A DNA stretch of 64,000 nucleotides from NCBI GenBank assembly GCA_021521415.1, contig JAIQDT010000232.1:2198501-2262500 (forward strand), written 5' to 3'. Source of the stretch: Bidens hawaiensis (lineage: Eukaryota > Streptophyta > Magnoliopsida > Asterales > Asteraceae). The notes beneath the pieces were generated by a model, which did not search any database, was not told where the DNA came from, and saw only the letters and a program-made list of their open reading frames with translations. Positions 1-12,319 of this stretch are shown piece by piece. Numbering within the stretch: position 1 is the stretch's first letter; each line of letters starts with the position of its first letter. The translations under genes and the position numbers were made by a program.

Positions 1-1990
1 TTTTACTTGGTATATCTTGTTTGTTAGACCCTAAGGTATGAGGTTCTTCCCGTTATTTAATTATTATTATTTTCTCTTTCCTTAAACATTTTATTATTAA
101 CATATGACTTTTGTATTATTTTAATATTATCGTTCTTTATCGAGTTCACATCCCTTCTCATAAAGTGTCATGTTTTTATAAGTATATTCATATTTAAACG
201 TAGGTGTGTGTATGTATACGACACACGGGTTATCTTATGCACGTGGATTTCCATGTGTAACCTTATATGCACCTGTAAGCGATTATGACTTTACATGTAT
301 GTGCGTATACACTCGGGTTCAACTATATAACTTGATTTAATGGTGTTAACCGAGGCTAACTAAGTTATATTGGTTCATTATTTTTACCGGGCTTCGTTAA
401 CAGGACTAATAGAATCCGTCTTATGGTTTATTAAAGCATGGGTCAAGCCCAAAATAAGTGTTTGGTTAATATGGGCCCAAGAACTCGCAACTGGGCCATA
501 CTCACAGTCTGATCCGGTGGGTGGGTTCTTAGGCTCGTATCTAGGTCAGACTTCATTCTCAGCTCATACTCAGATGCTCACACTAGATTTTTGTATGCGA
601 ACTAAGCTTGTAAACAAGTCCTTACTGTAATCGAGCTCCATCTATGCGATTATGTACATGTAATCGGGTCAAAGCAAACGGATCCGTGATGCAATCGAAT
701 CCTATTTGTAAACGAAATCCGATTCTATTCAAGTTCCAAGTAATTAAATCCCCTTAGCAAATCGATTACGATGTAATCGAGTCCTCATGTGATCGACCCT
801 TAATGTAATTGAACCTGTTTGTAAGCAATATACAAAGTAATCGATGTCTGATTGTGAGCGAGTTTAGTTGTGATCGAACTAACAGTTTGTGAGCGAGTTG
901 TATATGTAATTGAGTCACAGAGTATGCAACTTTACGCAACTCAATTGTAATCGGGTTTTGGGATTGTATGCGAGTATATGTACGTGTGTTGTAAGCGATT
1001 GCAGGTTATCAATCAACTTCTAATGTAATCGAGTTTCTTGTTATCGAATTGTATGCGATTTTCAGTGTAATTGATGAACTTGTATGCGAGTGTTAGCTGA
1101 AATCACATTCAGTGTATGAGATGATGACCTGATGTCCTTTATGGTTGGGCTGGGCAGATGGGTTTTGGACAATATGTGGGTCACGGGTTGGGTCTTAGAC
1201 CCCCTGTTCGTTTATTATTATTATTATATTATTTATTATTATTATTTAACATATAAGTCTTTAACATGATGCTATCTTACCCCTTAAGCGCTCTCGTGAC
1301 CATTTTCGGGTAAGACTTGACTCAGGAAATCGTAAAGTTTGAATCTGTAGGCGCTCAAACTAGATCTAGGGTTTATTTTAACGAGCCGGTCATCTTTCGG
1401 GTTCGTTTCGTTCATTTTAAACGTCAAGTTTGTTACTTTAAGGTTCGTTTATGGCCGATCTATTCTAGATTCAAGTTTCAACACTAACCCTTTATAAAAA
1501 CGTAAACTTTAACTTAAAGAAGATACCTTTACGTGTTCGTTTGTTGTTGTTTGACTTAGTTATGGACTTTGACCCTTGGATCTATCTGGTATATGGACGA
1601 GCTAATAATATATAGCGTTCGATCTTGCTTCTTCTTTCTTTCTTTCTTTCCCTTGGCCGTTTATTGTAAGGGGTATGTGTGTTCTTAAGTGTGTGTAGTG
1701 ATTATGGAAGATGGAAATGCGGATAAGGGTTTTAGGATTGTTTTAAGGGGGTATTTATATCCCTTTATGCCCATGGATCTAAAGCCCATTACCCTTTAAC
1801 CCACCTTAATTATTCAAAGTCCATGACCCTTTCTTTCTTTAATACTAATTAATTGTTTTACACACGACAACTTAGCGAAATCTTTCTTTATTTAATATTA
1901 TAACTTTTCTATTACTCTGAGAAATTTTCTTTTAAGCCATAAATAAATAATCTATTTAAATATTACTCTTTGAAAATCCGGGATGTTACA
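1..1990 (-). mobile_element. Gypsy-type LTR, family S copy 0, cut by the window edge
   Basis: The sequence from about 1270 to 1990 matches the last part of the three solo LTRs at 8555, 11073 and 15055: the same 'aaatcgtaaagtttg' block, the same 'agcccat' block, and the same ending GGGATGTTACA at 1990. A TATA box (TATAAATA) is readable on the minus strand at 1752-1759 within a block shared by all copies, so the family is transcribed leftwards. Directly after the LTR a purine-rich tract on the minus strand (1991-2008, key AAGGAGGGAAGA) looks like a polypurine tract. This would therefore be the 3' LTR of a minus-strand element. The LTR's other end lies outside the window. Confidence 0.75.
630..1100. 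repeat. Degenerate short-motif array (TGTAATCGAGT-like)
   Basis: About twenty imperfect copies of an 11-12 base motif (TGTAATCGAGT, TGTATGCGAGT, TGTGAGCGAGT and similar) lie at spacings of about 15-30 bases. The array sits in the part of the LTR where the related solo LTRs carry a GCGAACTT array instead. It has no open frame worth calling. Confidence 0.7.
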
Positions 1991-2380
1991 AGTCTTCCCT
2001 CCTTAAAGAGGTTCTTCCCCGAATCCTAGCCTATTCCTTGTAAAGGAACACTTCTAATATTCACACACTTGCCGAATCGTCTTTGTTTTATGGGTTATCT
2101 TTCTTTCTCATGCCTTTGCAGTCACCGAGTGGTGTTCACGGGTTTTAGCTATTCTCAGACTAGTATGATTATACGTCCATCGTGTTAGCCATCGTTTAGT
2201 TCATCTAACATCAAGCTTACCGACAACATCATTTACTTGCTCATTGGTTAAATTGCTTATCTCACCTGACACAGTTTTCTCTTTTATATTATTATATTGT
2301 CTTACATCTGGTGTTTTACTCACTCAACCTAGTGTTGATTTGTAGTTTTAACGCATATGCGAGTCAGAGTGTGATATGAT
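1991..2380 (-). mobile_element. Remnant of gypsy internal region next to the family S LTR
   Basis: Reading the minus strand into the LTR gives a run typical of a gypsy 3' end: GGGGAAGAACCTC followed by a purine tract that abuts TGTAACATCCC. No coding domain of gag or pol is recognisable in the rest of the stretch. The right limit is a guess, placed where a different LTR-like sequence begins. Confidence 0.45.
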
Positions 2381-2623
2381 TCTCAAGCTTGATTTGAAGA
2401 AACTTAGGGTTGCATGCTAGAGTTGAAGATGGAAGAATTAGATTTTGGATTTTGTTTTACTAGTTTTAAATTCTAAATTATGTACTTTGTTTACTTTGAT
2501 GTATATATTTATTTAAATAAATTTAATAGATTTTGTCACCTTTAATATCGTATGATAGTACCTTGAGAGCTGTGAGCAATCAGCTCAAGCCCCAGCATTT
2601 CCGCTTTAGGTTTGGGTGTGACA
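2380..2623 (+). mobile_element. 3' end of a second LTR (…GGGTGTGACA)
   Basis: The stretch ends in GGTTTGGGTGTGACA, a terminus common in plant gypsy chromovirus LTRs read on the plus strand. A run of U3/R-like AT-rich DNA precedes it. No matching start (TGT...) or partner LTR is visible, so this is called a fragment only from its end sequence. Confidence 0.35.
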
Positions 2624-2639
2624 GTAAATTAGAGAGAGA

Positions 2640-3130
2640 AAAAAGTAATGATAAATGTATAAAAAAGTATTATATGATTAAAAGGTAAGAAGAAATGTAA
2701 TGACTTTAAGGGTAAAGTTAAAATACAAAGTGAGACAAAAATGAGAAATGTGAAAATGATTTGTGACCCACACAAAAAATCCATAAACATATATAAATAA
2801 CGAAATATAAATAAATAACAAAACATAATTAAAAAACCAAAATGTTTCACTCGTCATTCTCGTTCCAAAAAAAACGACTAAAACACACAATGTCAAGAAA
2901 AAAGAAACAACGTCGAAAGTGACCAAACAACACAATGATAAATAAAAAGAAGACACAATAGGTCGAAAAATTTAATACAATGTCGAACAAATATAACACA
3001 ATGCTGAGTAATATAACACAATCTCAAGAAAAAATATACAGTATCAATGAAAAAAGACATAATTAATGACGAAAATAAACATAAAACACAATAATAACTA
3101 AAAAGACACAATGACGTTTTTTCCTCAACA
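2640..3130. repeat. AT-rich stretch with recurring ACACAATG motif
   Basis: The motif (A)CACAAT(G), often followed by TCG or A, recurs about nine times between 2885 and 3115 at roughly 20-30 base intervals. Open frames here on the minus strand are low-complexity Phe/Leu/Cys-rich products of the base composition and are not called as genes. Confidence 0.4.
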
Positions 3131-3560
3131 TTGTGTCATTTTCGAGATTTTTTAGAACGAGGAAGACGACAGAAACATTTTTGCATTTTTAAAATTTTCA
3201 TTTTTTAATTAAATTTTGAGTTATGATTTTTTTAATATTTTTTAAGGTTTTTTTTTGCTATAAATCATTTTCACCATTCTAAATTTTGTCCTCTTTTATA
3301 AAATAACTTGACTCATAACTTTAATATAATTTTAAGTTTAAAGATAAATAATAGAATGTGAATATCCTCTTACACAAATTAAACACACCACTCTATGTAT
3401 CACTAAAATGGTGAAAGCTTTGGAAATAGCAAAGATTATATTCTTTAAGAGCGAAAGTACAAAAAAATTTCATCAAATAAGACTTACTCCATGGAAGTCT
3501 AGTTAATCCATTCTCTTAATGCTACCTCAAAACCCATTTCCATCTTTTTTCCCTTTCAAA

Positions 3561-3600
3561 TTTTATTTTATTTTATTTTATTTTATTTTATTTTATTTTA
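3561..3600. repeat. (TTTTA)8 microsatellite
   Basis: Eight perfect TTTTA units in tandem. Confidence 0.95.
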
Positions 3601-3800
3601 CTAGAATAATAAAAGAGAATTTTGGTTGACATAGTTAATCCCGTATTGATATAGGACCATATTTTTTCTTCTATAATCTTAATCTATAATCTCATTGATT
3701 CTAGATTCCATAGTTAATACAATTTTTTACTTGATTTATCAAGAGAAGCATGTTATTTAATTGCCTTTTACTATCGAAAGCAAATATAATTATGTTTATA

Positions 3801-4357
3801 CTAGGGTATAGACCCGTGTTACACACGGGTGGAAAAACATGTTAACAAACATAATAAATTTAAACAACGAATTCAAGCACACAAAACTTCATCAACTTTC
3901 GGACCAAAACGTTAACCATTTACAATGTCTAAATATTAAAATTTTAAGGTTACAATAAGTTAGTGTACATCAAACAACAAAAAAACATCAACAAAAGATC
4001 TAAACATGTTCTTTCATATTAAACCACCATCAACTTCTTCAAATTTTCTAACAAAAGAAACTCATTTTGCTTCACCACTTGAAAACTTAAAAAAACAATA
4101 TTACCCAAATTAAATATATAATTAAAATAATAACATGTTTAATAATGAAAGCCCGTGTTACACACGGATGAAAGTTATAATAAAAGTAAAAAATATAACA
4201 TGTAATACGTAAATTGAGTTATATTATATAATGATTTTTATTTATGACGTTTATAATAAGATTTTGATATAATTATACACTATTACAATTGGAAAAGAAA
4301 AAATTAGAAATATCTTTTTTTAGATAGATAAAGAATTATATTTTATATATATAGAGA
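3801..4357 (-). mobile_element. Helitron-like element, 3' end at 3801; 5' end unsure
   Basis: On the minus strand a hairpin (ACCCGTG-TGTAA-CACGGGT, 3812-3830) is followed about ten bases later by CTAG, and the next host base is T. That is the standard Helitron 3' terminus. A similar hairpin without CTAG lies at 4151-4167. The right limit is tentative: a TCTCTATATATA start can be read on the minus strand at 4357, but the base before it is not the expected A. Confidence 0.4.
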
Positions 4358-4385
4358 ATTCTTTTTTAATCTAGAAAAATGAAGT

Positions 4386-4740
4386 TAAGCAAGCGGCCCT
4401 TTCGCGACTCAAACTGCCGGTACGCTTTCCGGCTCGCAACCGGGCGGAGGCTCTCTATTTGCTTGCAATGCCGGCTCTTCGCCTTTAGTTAGAAGTAGAA
4501 GTAGAGGGCGCCGTTTGCCCCCCACACTTCTGCGGTGAACAAACAAAACAAAAAAGAGGGCCATCTCAGCGGAAGGAGAAGGACCTGCAACGGCAGAGAC
4601 TACTGACCCTATTCTTGTTCCTAGCCGTCTTTTACGAGTCCGGAAAGCCGGATCCTCAAAATAGAATAGAGAAGGGCGGGCAGGACACCTCACGTCTATT
4701 GGACCTGGTGATGAGCCTATTCTCTGTGATGAGGGCTGGA
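4386..4740. other. Probable mitochondrial DNA insertion (NUMT)
   Basis: This block is strikingly GC-rich compared with its roughly 75-80% AT surroundings and has sharp borders. Its style (CCGG/GGCGG-rich sequence, GAAGTAGAAGTAGAGGG, long open minus-strand frame 4409-4693 rich in Arg and Pro) is that of plant mitochondrial spacer DNA. I do not recognise a specific mitochondrial gene. The 94-residue open frame resembles no family I know and is probably accidental. The call rests on composition and general resemblance only. Confidence 0.5.
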
Positions 4741-7521
4741 TGGTCTTTTTATACCCTAATTGTAATACGGTGTGCGTGTGCTACCCTGATGAATATTATT
4801 AGAGAAAAGGTAGGGGTCGTAGTTTATAAACTATAATTTGCAAACCAAACCTTGGTGTTTGATTTATTTAAAACAAAACATTCATACCGATATCATTGTA
4901 CATTTTATGTGTATAAAAATAAATTTTATAACAAAATGTTGTCACATATTAAAAAATGTATTTTTATAACGTTGGAAGAATTGGAGACGAAGACTCAAAC
5001 AATAATGTAAAATTTCAATATCTTTCAATGGTTAGTAACCTGTGTATCATACGCGTGAAAATTGTATATAAATATATATAGCGACGATGATAACAACAAC
5101 AACAACAACAACAACAACAATAATAATGAATTGATAGTGTAATATTTATAAGAACAAATAATTTTACATTCATTATAAGGTATTACATTTTTGATTTTAT
5201 TAAAATAAAATAACATGCAACAACAAATAACGTAAAATGTCAACTTAAAACATCTTTCTAATTTAATCCATAAAGCCAGAAAGATATATCTATAAAAACT
5301 ACATCATGATATATGAAGTCATAAAGCCTTGTTTATTAAACAATCTTCGAAATAGAAAGAAATGTGTTGTAATTATTTATAGTTACAAAGAAGAAAATTA
5401 AAATCACTACAAAATCAATTCAATGTATTGTTAATAAGAGGAATAAAGGTACAAATACAATTCACAAACTTATAAAAAAATCATAAATCTCTATGTACAT
5501 CTTTGAAATGAAAGAATGAATTTTATGATAAAAAGTTTTGAAATATAATTTGTTATTATGGAAATGTCAAATCTGTTTTAAACTAGTTTATTGACTGCTT
5601 AACAAAAATAGTTTGTAAAAACAACCAAGAATTTAATTTGTTCTTGTTTGAAATTCAAATTTTAACCACAAATTAAAACATAGTAAAATTGCTTAAACAA
5701 AATACAACAAAATAATAATACACAATATAAATATAAATATAAATGTGAATGAATAATTTAAATGTGGACATTTTGGAAAGAAATTATTGTAATTATAAAT
5801 GATTCAAACATTTAACAAAAATAAGTTTATAAACACAATCAGGACTTTAATTTGATCTAACTTGAAATTCCAAAGTTTGACCATAATTATATATTTAATA
5901 TTTAAGTAATAAAAGTAATATTAACATTCAGTAATATAATAGCCATAACAATTTGCAACAGAACTTTCATCATCAATGTCTTGTAAAATATAATTTTATG
6001 TACATGTATCACCTATTGTTTTCTTTAAATTATCATTAGTTGGAACATTTAGAATTCATGGTTTTAATATTATTGTTATTACTTAAATATTAATATATAA
6101 GAATGGTCAAACTTTCAAATTTCATCGTTGATAAGTTGGAAATAAATTAATAAGTTGGGAACAAAAAAAATATCATACAAAAGTTAAATTAGTTGTAGAG
6201 AAATTTTGAAGATATACATGATTTGAACAATTCGAAGAACGCATGGCTGATATGTTGCTTAAATAGTCATTAAATATTGTAAGATTATTTTTGTTAACTT
6301 TCGTTTAAATAAAAATGAGTATAAATGCTAATTAATATTATAATTAATTTTAAGATCAATGTTATTTTATTTTGAGCTTAAATTAAGGAAGATTAACATC
6401 ATTACTTTATTTAAAATCAATTTCATTATATAATTCTTTTTTTAATTATATACATTAATCTTGATATTTATGCGTAGTTAAAAATTATTCAAATATTAAT
6501 TAAATGATAACCGCATCATTTGAAATTAAAAGTACAACTCTAATACAATTAATATGTTATAAACAAAATGGATTTATATGTTATAAATAATTACAAAAGT
6601 TTAGATAAACATACATATTTATCTATAGTATGAGTTGGACAACAAAACCTTGTCATTTTTCATAATCTACATATATAATATGCAAATAAATCATAAAAGT
6701 AACATTTATAAATTTATCTAATAGAACAATGTAATTGGTATATATTCATTCATTCCTATGTTTATATAGACATTATTGGTTATAAACTTGGTATTAAACT
6801 CTTTTCTATTTGATTAAGTTTTAGCTATCACATGGAGCTAATGTTCATATATATTTGTCAAATAATTGTATTTGTAAAACAAAGAAAGTGTTATGGTTAA
6901 AGACGTTATAACTAATAAATTAATTAGTGTTCAACATATATTGCAAAAACTTATATTCAAACGATTTACATATATAAAAAGTATAAATTGTTTTGAAGTT
7001 GGCAAAATATAATATCATTAATTATAGTTATATCATTTTGGTCAAATGTTAGTATTCTTAAAATACATAAATCTTTGTAACAATATTATTAGTGTAATTA
7101 AAATAAATTTGAGTTTAAATAGTTTAAATAATTTAACTTAATTTAACTTCCATAAGTGAAAATCATGAAAACTTAATTCCTGCATTTTTGTAATTAAAAT
7201 CATGGAAATACATTGAATATAGAAAATATGATGTAAATGCTTATTTACAATAAATTATTATATTGCAAATCTTGTAATTAAAATCATAAAAACTTTATAA
7301 CTTATTTATTGAGTTTTTTCCATATATAACGTAATTGGTTATATATAGAAAATATAATGTATCTTACAATATATAACAAAGTATTGTTTAAGTCAAAGAT
7401 ATTGAAATATAAAAATAATAAGGTGTAAATGTTATTATTTCTGTCAAAATAAGATGTAGCAACTAGTTAGAAAATGTAATAAATTAATAATAACAAAATT
7501 ACTAAACTTATAATAATTATT
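4741..7521. other. Very AT-rich DNA without recognisable genes
   Basis: I see no coding frame, RNA gene or element terminus here. It holds poly-A/T runs, short AT palindromes and one AAC microsatellite. It could be old intergenic DNA or strongly decayed repeats. Confidence 0.6.
5092..5120. repeat. (AAC)n microsatellite
   Basis: About ten AAC units, followed by (AAT)3. Confidence 0.95.
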
Positions 7522-7745
7522 GGAATTTTCTAATATGTGCCCTAAGCGCACATGTAAGGACATTAATTAGGTGAATATTCCTGTTGATATTATAATTTTT
7601 TATTAATTATATTTATCTTTTGATAACTACCATATTTAACACTACATTTTTCCCTCTTAAATCTTTCCTCCATTAATGACTAGTTGACTACTAGATAAAT
7701 TTTTTCCTCTAAAATTACTATTTTATCTTTCATCATTTTTCTATT
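7522..7745 (+). repeat. Left terminal inverted repeat of the MULE
   Basis: Inverted match to the right end over about 220 bases, including the shared block ATTAATGACTAGTTGACTAC. The outermost bases begin directly after the 9-bp TSD. Confidence 0.88.
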
Positions 7746-8974
7746 CATTTATGTAAAAAATATTCAAATATAAAAGTGACTTTTTTTTATAATCAAACTA
7801 ACATTGACCTTATAAATATTAAAATATACAGGTTTAAAAAGCAAAAGAATAAGTAATTTTATAATTTTATGATAACAAAAGAAGATGCATTTTCAACATT
7901 TATAATTAAATATGGGGTTGCAATCTACTTCACCATGCATATCAAGTTTTCTCTTTTCAGCTAGATGTTAAGCATTATTAGCATCATCAGAAGTATGTCG
8001 CTCTGGACATGTGCTGAAGTTGTGACTAGAAGATCTACAAAGTCTGCAATATTTTACTTGTTTCGCTAATTCCTTTCCACTTTTCATTCGCTTTTGCTTA
8101 GGCCGTCCCTTTGTTTTTGAAATAATAGGGCATTGAACCAACTCAATTGCATTAGTTATGGGATCACTATTTTCTACAAAAGATGATGTAATATCCAAAG
8201 TTCCTTCTTGGCGTAATTGAGAGACATTATTGAACTGGTGATATGCCATATACAAAATGCATGTTTAGTATAAGGCATCTCTATTTCAATTGCTTGTTTC
8301 ATCCAAGGATCTTGATCGGCCAATATAGTGTTTGGTGACATTTTCATCAATAGAGTAAAATTCTGAAAGTAAAGTAAGTTTAAGAAATTTTAAGTCATAT
8401 ACTAATACTATAAAGTTTCAAAAATCAAACATAAATATAGTTACCTTAAAGAGCCATTCAAATGTCTTTAGTTTTTCGTTATGAAGAAGTGCACACCCAA
8501 ATAATATGGTTCTTCCATGATTGTCAATACCCACAAATATGCTAAATGACATGTTGTAAGGCCCCGTTACCGGTAGCCCTACTTTCGTGTTGGATTTACT
8601 CATAAACACAGTTCTAAATATCAGAGTTAATTTAAAACTTTACGCGGAATATAAAACTTTCATAAAACATTACATAATTCATAACTTGTCTCAAAACATC
8701 CTTTGTCTTTCAACATTAAAGCATTAAAATTAAAACATCATAAGTCTTCAGATGCCAGGCTCTTATTCTTCTGCCATGTGTCCCCACTCAAGCCAGCTGT
8801 CTCATCCTACTCACCTGCGTGCATACTAAAAGTCAGCTACGCTGAGTGAGTTCTAGTTAATCATACGTTATACAATACACAATAAATTATATTCTTTCAT
8901 TCACACTTTCATACTTTCTTACTTTCATACTTTCTTACTTCCACATCTTACGTTATAAAGAGCATTACGCCCTG

Positions 8975-9232
8975 CATTCCTCGAGTATTATTAGGGCTCG
9001 GTACCCTCCTTCCTAGAGTATTAGTAGGGCTCGGTACCCTCCTTCCTCGAGTATTATTAGGGCTCGGTGCCCTCCTTCCTCGAGTATTATTAGGGCTCGG
9101 TGCCCTCCTTCCTCGAGTATTATTAGGGCTCGGTACCCTCTTTCCTCGAGTATTATTAGGGCTCGGTACCCTCTTTCCTCGAATATTAGTAGGGTTCGGT
9201 TCCCTAGTTCTCGAATATTAGCAGGGTTCGAT
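8975..9232. repeat. Tandem array, about 34-bp unit, in solo LTR 1
   Basis: About seven to eight copies of a unit with the core TATTATTAGGGCTCGGTACC followed by CTC and CT-rich sequence. The open minus-strand frame across it (RALIILEEGG repeats) is a product of the repeat and not a gene. Confidence 0.9.
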
Positions 9233-9639
9233 TCCCTCTTTGTTACCATACAACCATACTTTCCTTTTTTTATTAACTTTATCACATTCATACACATAAG
9301 CATACATATCATACTTACCTTATTCTTAGCGCTGCAACCTGACAGTACGTGCAACATCCGAAGATCGTTCACGTACCGTCAAGCAATCATTCATATCTAT
9401 CACATATATCACATATGGCATACACTTATCACTTAGGATAAATGTATTAACAAACACATCGAGTATGCACACAGCCCCGAAAACATAACAAGGAATGGGG
9501 CTAGAAACTCACCTGAATCCTGTTACGCTCTCCGTTAATAGTTATTCCCTTCTTGAGCTGTGCACGGCTAACTGTATAATATTTACACGTATCAATTAAC
9601 TACTACTACTCATGTTGTATTTCTATCTTTATATGACCC

Positions 9640-9740
9640 ACAACGAACGGAGGTCCGGGGGCAGCGCCCCTGGTAGCGGGGTCTAGGGGCGGCAGCCCCT
9701 AGCAGGGTCCAAGGGGCAGAGCCCCTGGCTGGGGTCGAGC
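9640..9740. repeat. GC-rich inverted repeats (GGGGCAGAGCCCC type)
   Basis: Several short palindromes built on GGGGC...GCCCC (for example AAGGGGCAGAGCCCCTGG) lie in an otherwise AT-rich LTR. The same cluster is present in solo LTR 3 at about 16185-16260. It could fold into stable hairpins in the transcript. Confidence 0.8.
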
Positions 9741-9819
9741 TGCCAGGTCAGCTTGGAAAAATTTTATTTACATTAACTGTCTTAACACATTTTCCATTAG
9801 GTTTTTAATTTATTTCTAA

Positions 9820-10110
9820 GCGAACTTAACTTTAGGCGAAGTTAAACCTTAAGCGAACTTAGCTTTAGGCGAAGTTAAACCTTAGGCGAACTTAGCTTTA
9901 GGCGAAGTTAAACCTTAGGCGAATTTAGCTTTAGGCGAAGTTAAACCATAGGCGAACTTAGCTTTAGGCGAAGTTAAACCTTAGGCGAACTTAGCTTTAG
10001 GCGAAGTTAAACCTTAGGCGAACTTAGCTTTAGGCGAAGTTCATCAGGCGAACTTAGCTTGCAGGCGAAGTTCATCAGGCGAACTTAGCTTGCAGGCGAA
10101 GTTGTCGTCT
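9820..10110. repeat. GCGAACTT/GCGAAGTT array, 33-bp unit, in solo LTR 1
   Basis: About eight tandem copies of a 33-base unit that contains GCGAACTTAGC and GGCGAAGTTAAAC. The last two to three copies are a shorter variant with TGCAGGCGAAGTTCATCA. The 8-mer GCGAASTT occurs about 18 times. Relative to the minus-strand TATA box the array lies in the transcribed part of the LTR. Confidence 0.92.
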
Positions 10111-11392
10111 GCAGGTTCTGTTCGCTCTTAAATCCTTCGTTCCTTAACCAAATAACTCGATTTAGGTACCCATGGAATCGTCTGACCAGCACCTACAAAC
10201 CCCAACTATCAAATCGACCTAACATCGATGTTTAGAGGGTGCGATTTAGGCATATAGGTTACTGGTCCTTTTTATCAATCGATTAACCCATCAAATCATA
10301 ACCATTTTCAGTAAGTTTAGCTTTGTTGGATTCGTTTTTACCATACAAACTCAGATCTACCATTTCTCAAATCAAACCGAACCTATACGAACGATTTCTA
10401 ACCATAAACGTACCTTGAACGAGTCGAACTTACGAACACGAGCTGGTCTTGTTGCTTTGGTTCGTCACGACGATCTAGCACCAACTAACGTTTACTCTCT
10501 CTCGGATCCTGCTCGTTTATGGTGTGTGTGTTTTTGAATGTGTAGAGATTAGAATGGAAAGAGATGAGGTTTAGGGTTTTATGGTGGTTTAGGGGATATT
10601 TATATCCCTTAAAGCCCATGGACCTAAGGCCCATTCTCATTTAACCCATCTCAATTAATCTAAGTCCATGATCCGTTCTTTACACGATATTAATTAATTA
10701 ATAACGCGAAATCACTAAACGTAACTTTCTTTATTTAACATTATAAATTTTAGGATGTTACACATGTCATATGAATTCACCTTGCATGTAGTATCAAATA
10801 CCACAACATCTCCATATTATTGGTAAAGTTCAAAACAATGAGCATGACACCAAAAAATATGCTCTGGCCAATTTTCGTCATCAAGTGTAAATGCATATTG
10901 AAAATTAAAAATTTCATTTTTAGCATTTTTACAGTACTCAAAAAGCTCTCTTACATCATTCTTCGAATGTAATTTTTGATTTTTGGTAAAAAGGTTATAA
11001 ACATCCTTTTTAAGAAAACAAAGTTCTCCATGTCTCACATTCTTTTCAAGCTCCATCACCCGCAAAATTTTTTGTAAGGCCCCGTTACCAGTGCCTCACA
11101 TTTAGGCGTTGTATTTACTCATTAACATAGTTCTATTCATCAGAGTTAATAAAAACATACGCGGAATATAAAAACTTTCATAAAACATTTCATTAACCAT
11201 AACTTGTCTTAAAATAAACATCTTGTGTTTCAAAATATTATAATATTAAACATAAATGTCTCGAGTCTTCCAATGCCAGCCTCTTATTCAATGCCACGTG
11301 CTCCCCTCGAGCGAGTTGTCTCATTCTACTCACCTACGTGCATACTAAAAGTCAGCTACGCTAAGTGAGTTCTAGTTAATAACATAACATAC

Positions 11393-11396
<4 letters not shown>

Positions 11397-11424
<28 letters not shown>

Positions 11425-11492
11425 CATACATACATACATACATACATACATACATACATACATACATACATACATACATACATACATACATA
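11397..11492. repeat. (ACAT)24 microsatellite
   Basis: A perfect tetranucleotide run inside solo LTR 2, absent at the same place from copies 1 and 3. Confidence 0.95.
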
Positions 11493-11548
11493 CTTTCATT
11501 CATACTTCCATTCATACTTTCATAATTCAAATTCTACTTTACTCTATT

Positions 11549-11765
11549 CTATTCTGCCTCGGATATTATTAGGGTCCGGTCCCTTTTTCTGCCTTGGATA
11601 TTATTAGGGTCCAGTCCCTTTCCTGCCTCGAGATTATTAAAGGGCTCGGTCCCTTTTCTACCTTGGATATTATTAGGGTCCAGTCCCTTTTCTGCCTCTA
11701 GATTATTAAAGGGCTCGGTCCCTTTTCTGCCTTGGATATTATTAGGGTCCAGTCCCTTTTCTACC
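11549..11765. repeat. Tandem array around 'ATTATTAGGGTCC' in solo LTR 2
   Basis: Alternating copies of TTGGATATTATTAGGGTCCAG and CTCGAGATTATTAAAGGGC each end in a CCCTTT tract. The array is the counterpart of those at 8975 and 15510 in the sister LTRs, with a copy-specific sequence. Confidence 0.88.
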
Positions 11766-11829
11766 TTTCTATCTCTTACATTCATTCATAACATACATAC
11801 GTATCATTCATAGTTCATACATAACATTC

Positions 11830-12090
11830 ATATTCATAATCATAACTTGGCAATGCGTGCAATATCCGAAGATCGTTCACTTACCGACAAGCAATCATTC
11901 ATACATTATACATAGCGTTCATATTCATAACTATAACTTGACAGTACGTGCAATATCCGAAGATCGTTCACGTACCGACAAGCAATCATTCATACATTAT
12001 ACATAGCATTCATATTCATAACTATAACTTGACAGTACGTGCAATATCCGAAGATCGTTCACGTACCGACAAGCCATCATTCATAACTTT
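11830..12090. repeat. Tandem repeat, 91-bp unit, about 2.5-3 copies
   Basis: AATATCCGAAGATCGTTCAC recurs at 11861, 11952 and 12043, a period of 91. The units end in CATTCATACATTATACATAG. Copies 1 and 3 have a single unit. Confidence 0.9.
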
Positions 12091-12319
12091 CACATAATCA
12101 CATAAGGCATACACTTATCACTTAGGATAAGTGTATTAACAAATCACATCGAGTATGCACACAACCCCGAAAACATAACACGGAATGGGGCTAGAAACTC
12201 ACCTGGATCCTGTTTCTTTCTCCGTTTATCGTAATCCCTTTCGTGAACTGAGCTCGGCTAACTGTATATGAGTTTCACGTATCAATACTCGTCCTATTGT
12301 ATCAGATTACTTTTTCCTA

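Larger units (their letters stand above)
8555..10762 (-). mobile_element. Solo LTR, family S copy 1
   Basis: The plus strand starts TGTAAGGCCCCGTTACCGG and ends AGGATGTTACA, and is flanked by a perfect 5-bp TSD CATGT (8550-8554 and 10763-10767). It contains no internal region, so it is a solo LTR left by LTR-LTR recombination. A TATA box lies on the minus strand at 10596-10604. It interrupts the transposase gene of the MULE between the GDVVVFDTT block and the FVGIDNHG block. Confidence 0.92.

Noticed and set aside
4409..4693. 94-residue minus-strand frame in the GC-rich island
   Set aside because: Explained by high GC and probable mitochondrial spacer origin; no recognisable domain.
8975..9232. 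CRISPR-like array
   Set aside because: Units are directly adjacent with no variable spacers, and the DNA is plant nuclear. The same applies to the arrays at 15510 and 27854.
9013..9372. 119-residue minus-strand frame with RALIILEEGG repeats
   Set aside because: It is the translation of a 34-bp tandem array in a solo LTR; array sequence differs between sister LTRs with no frame conservation.
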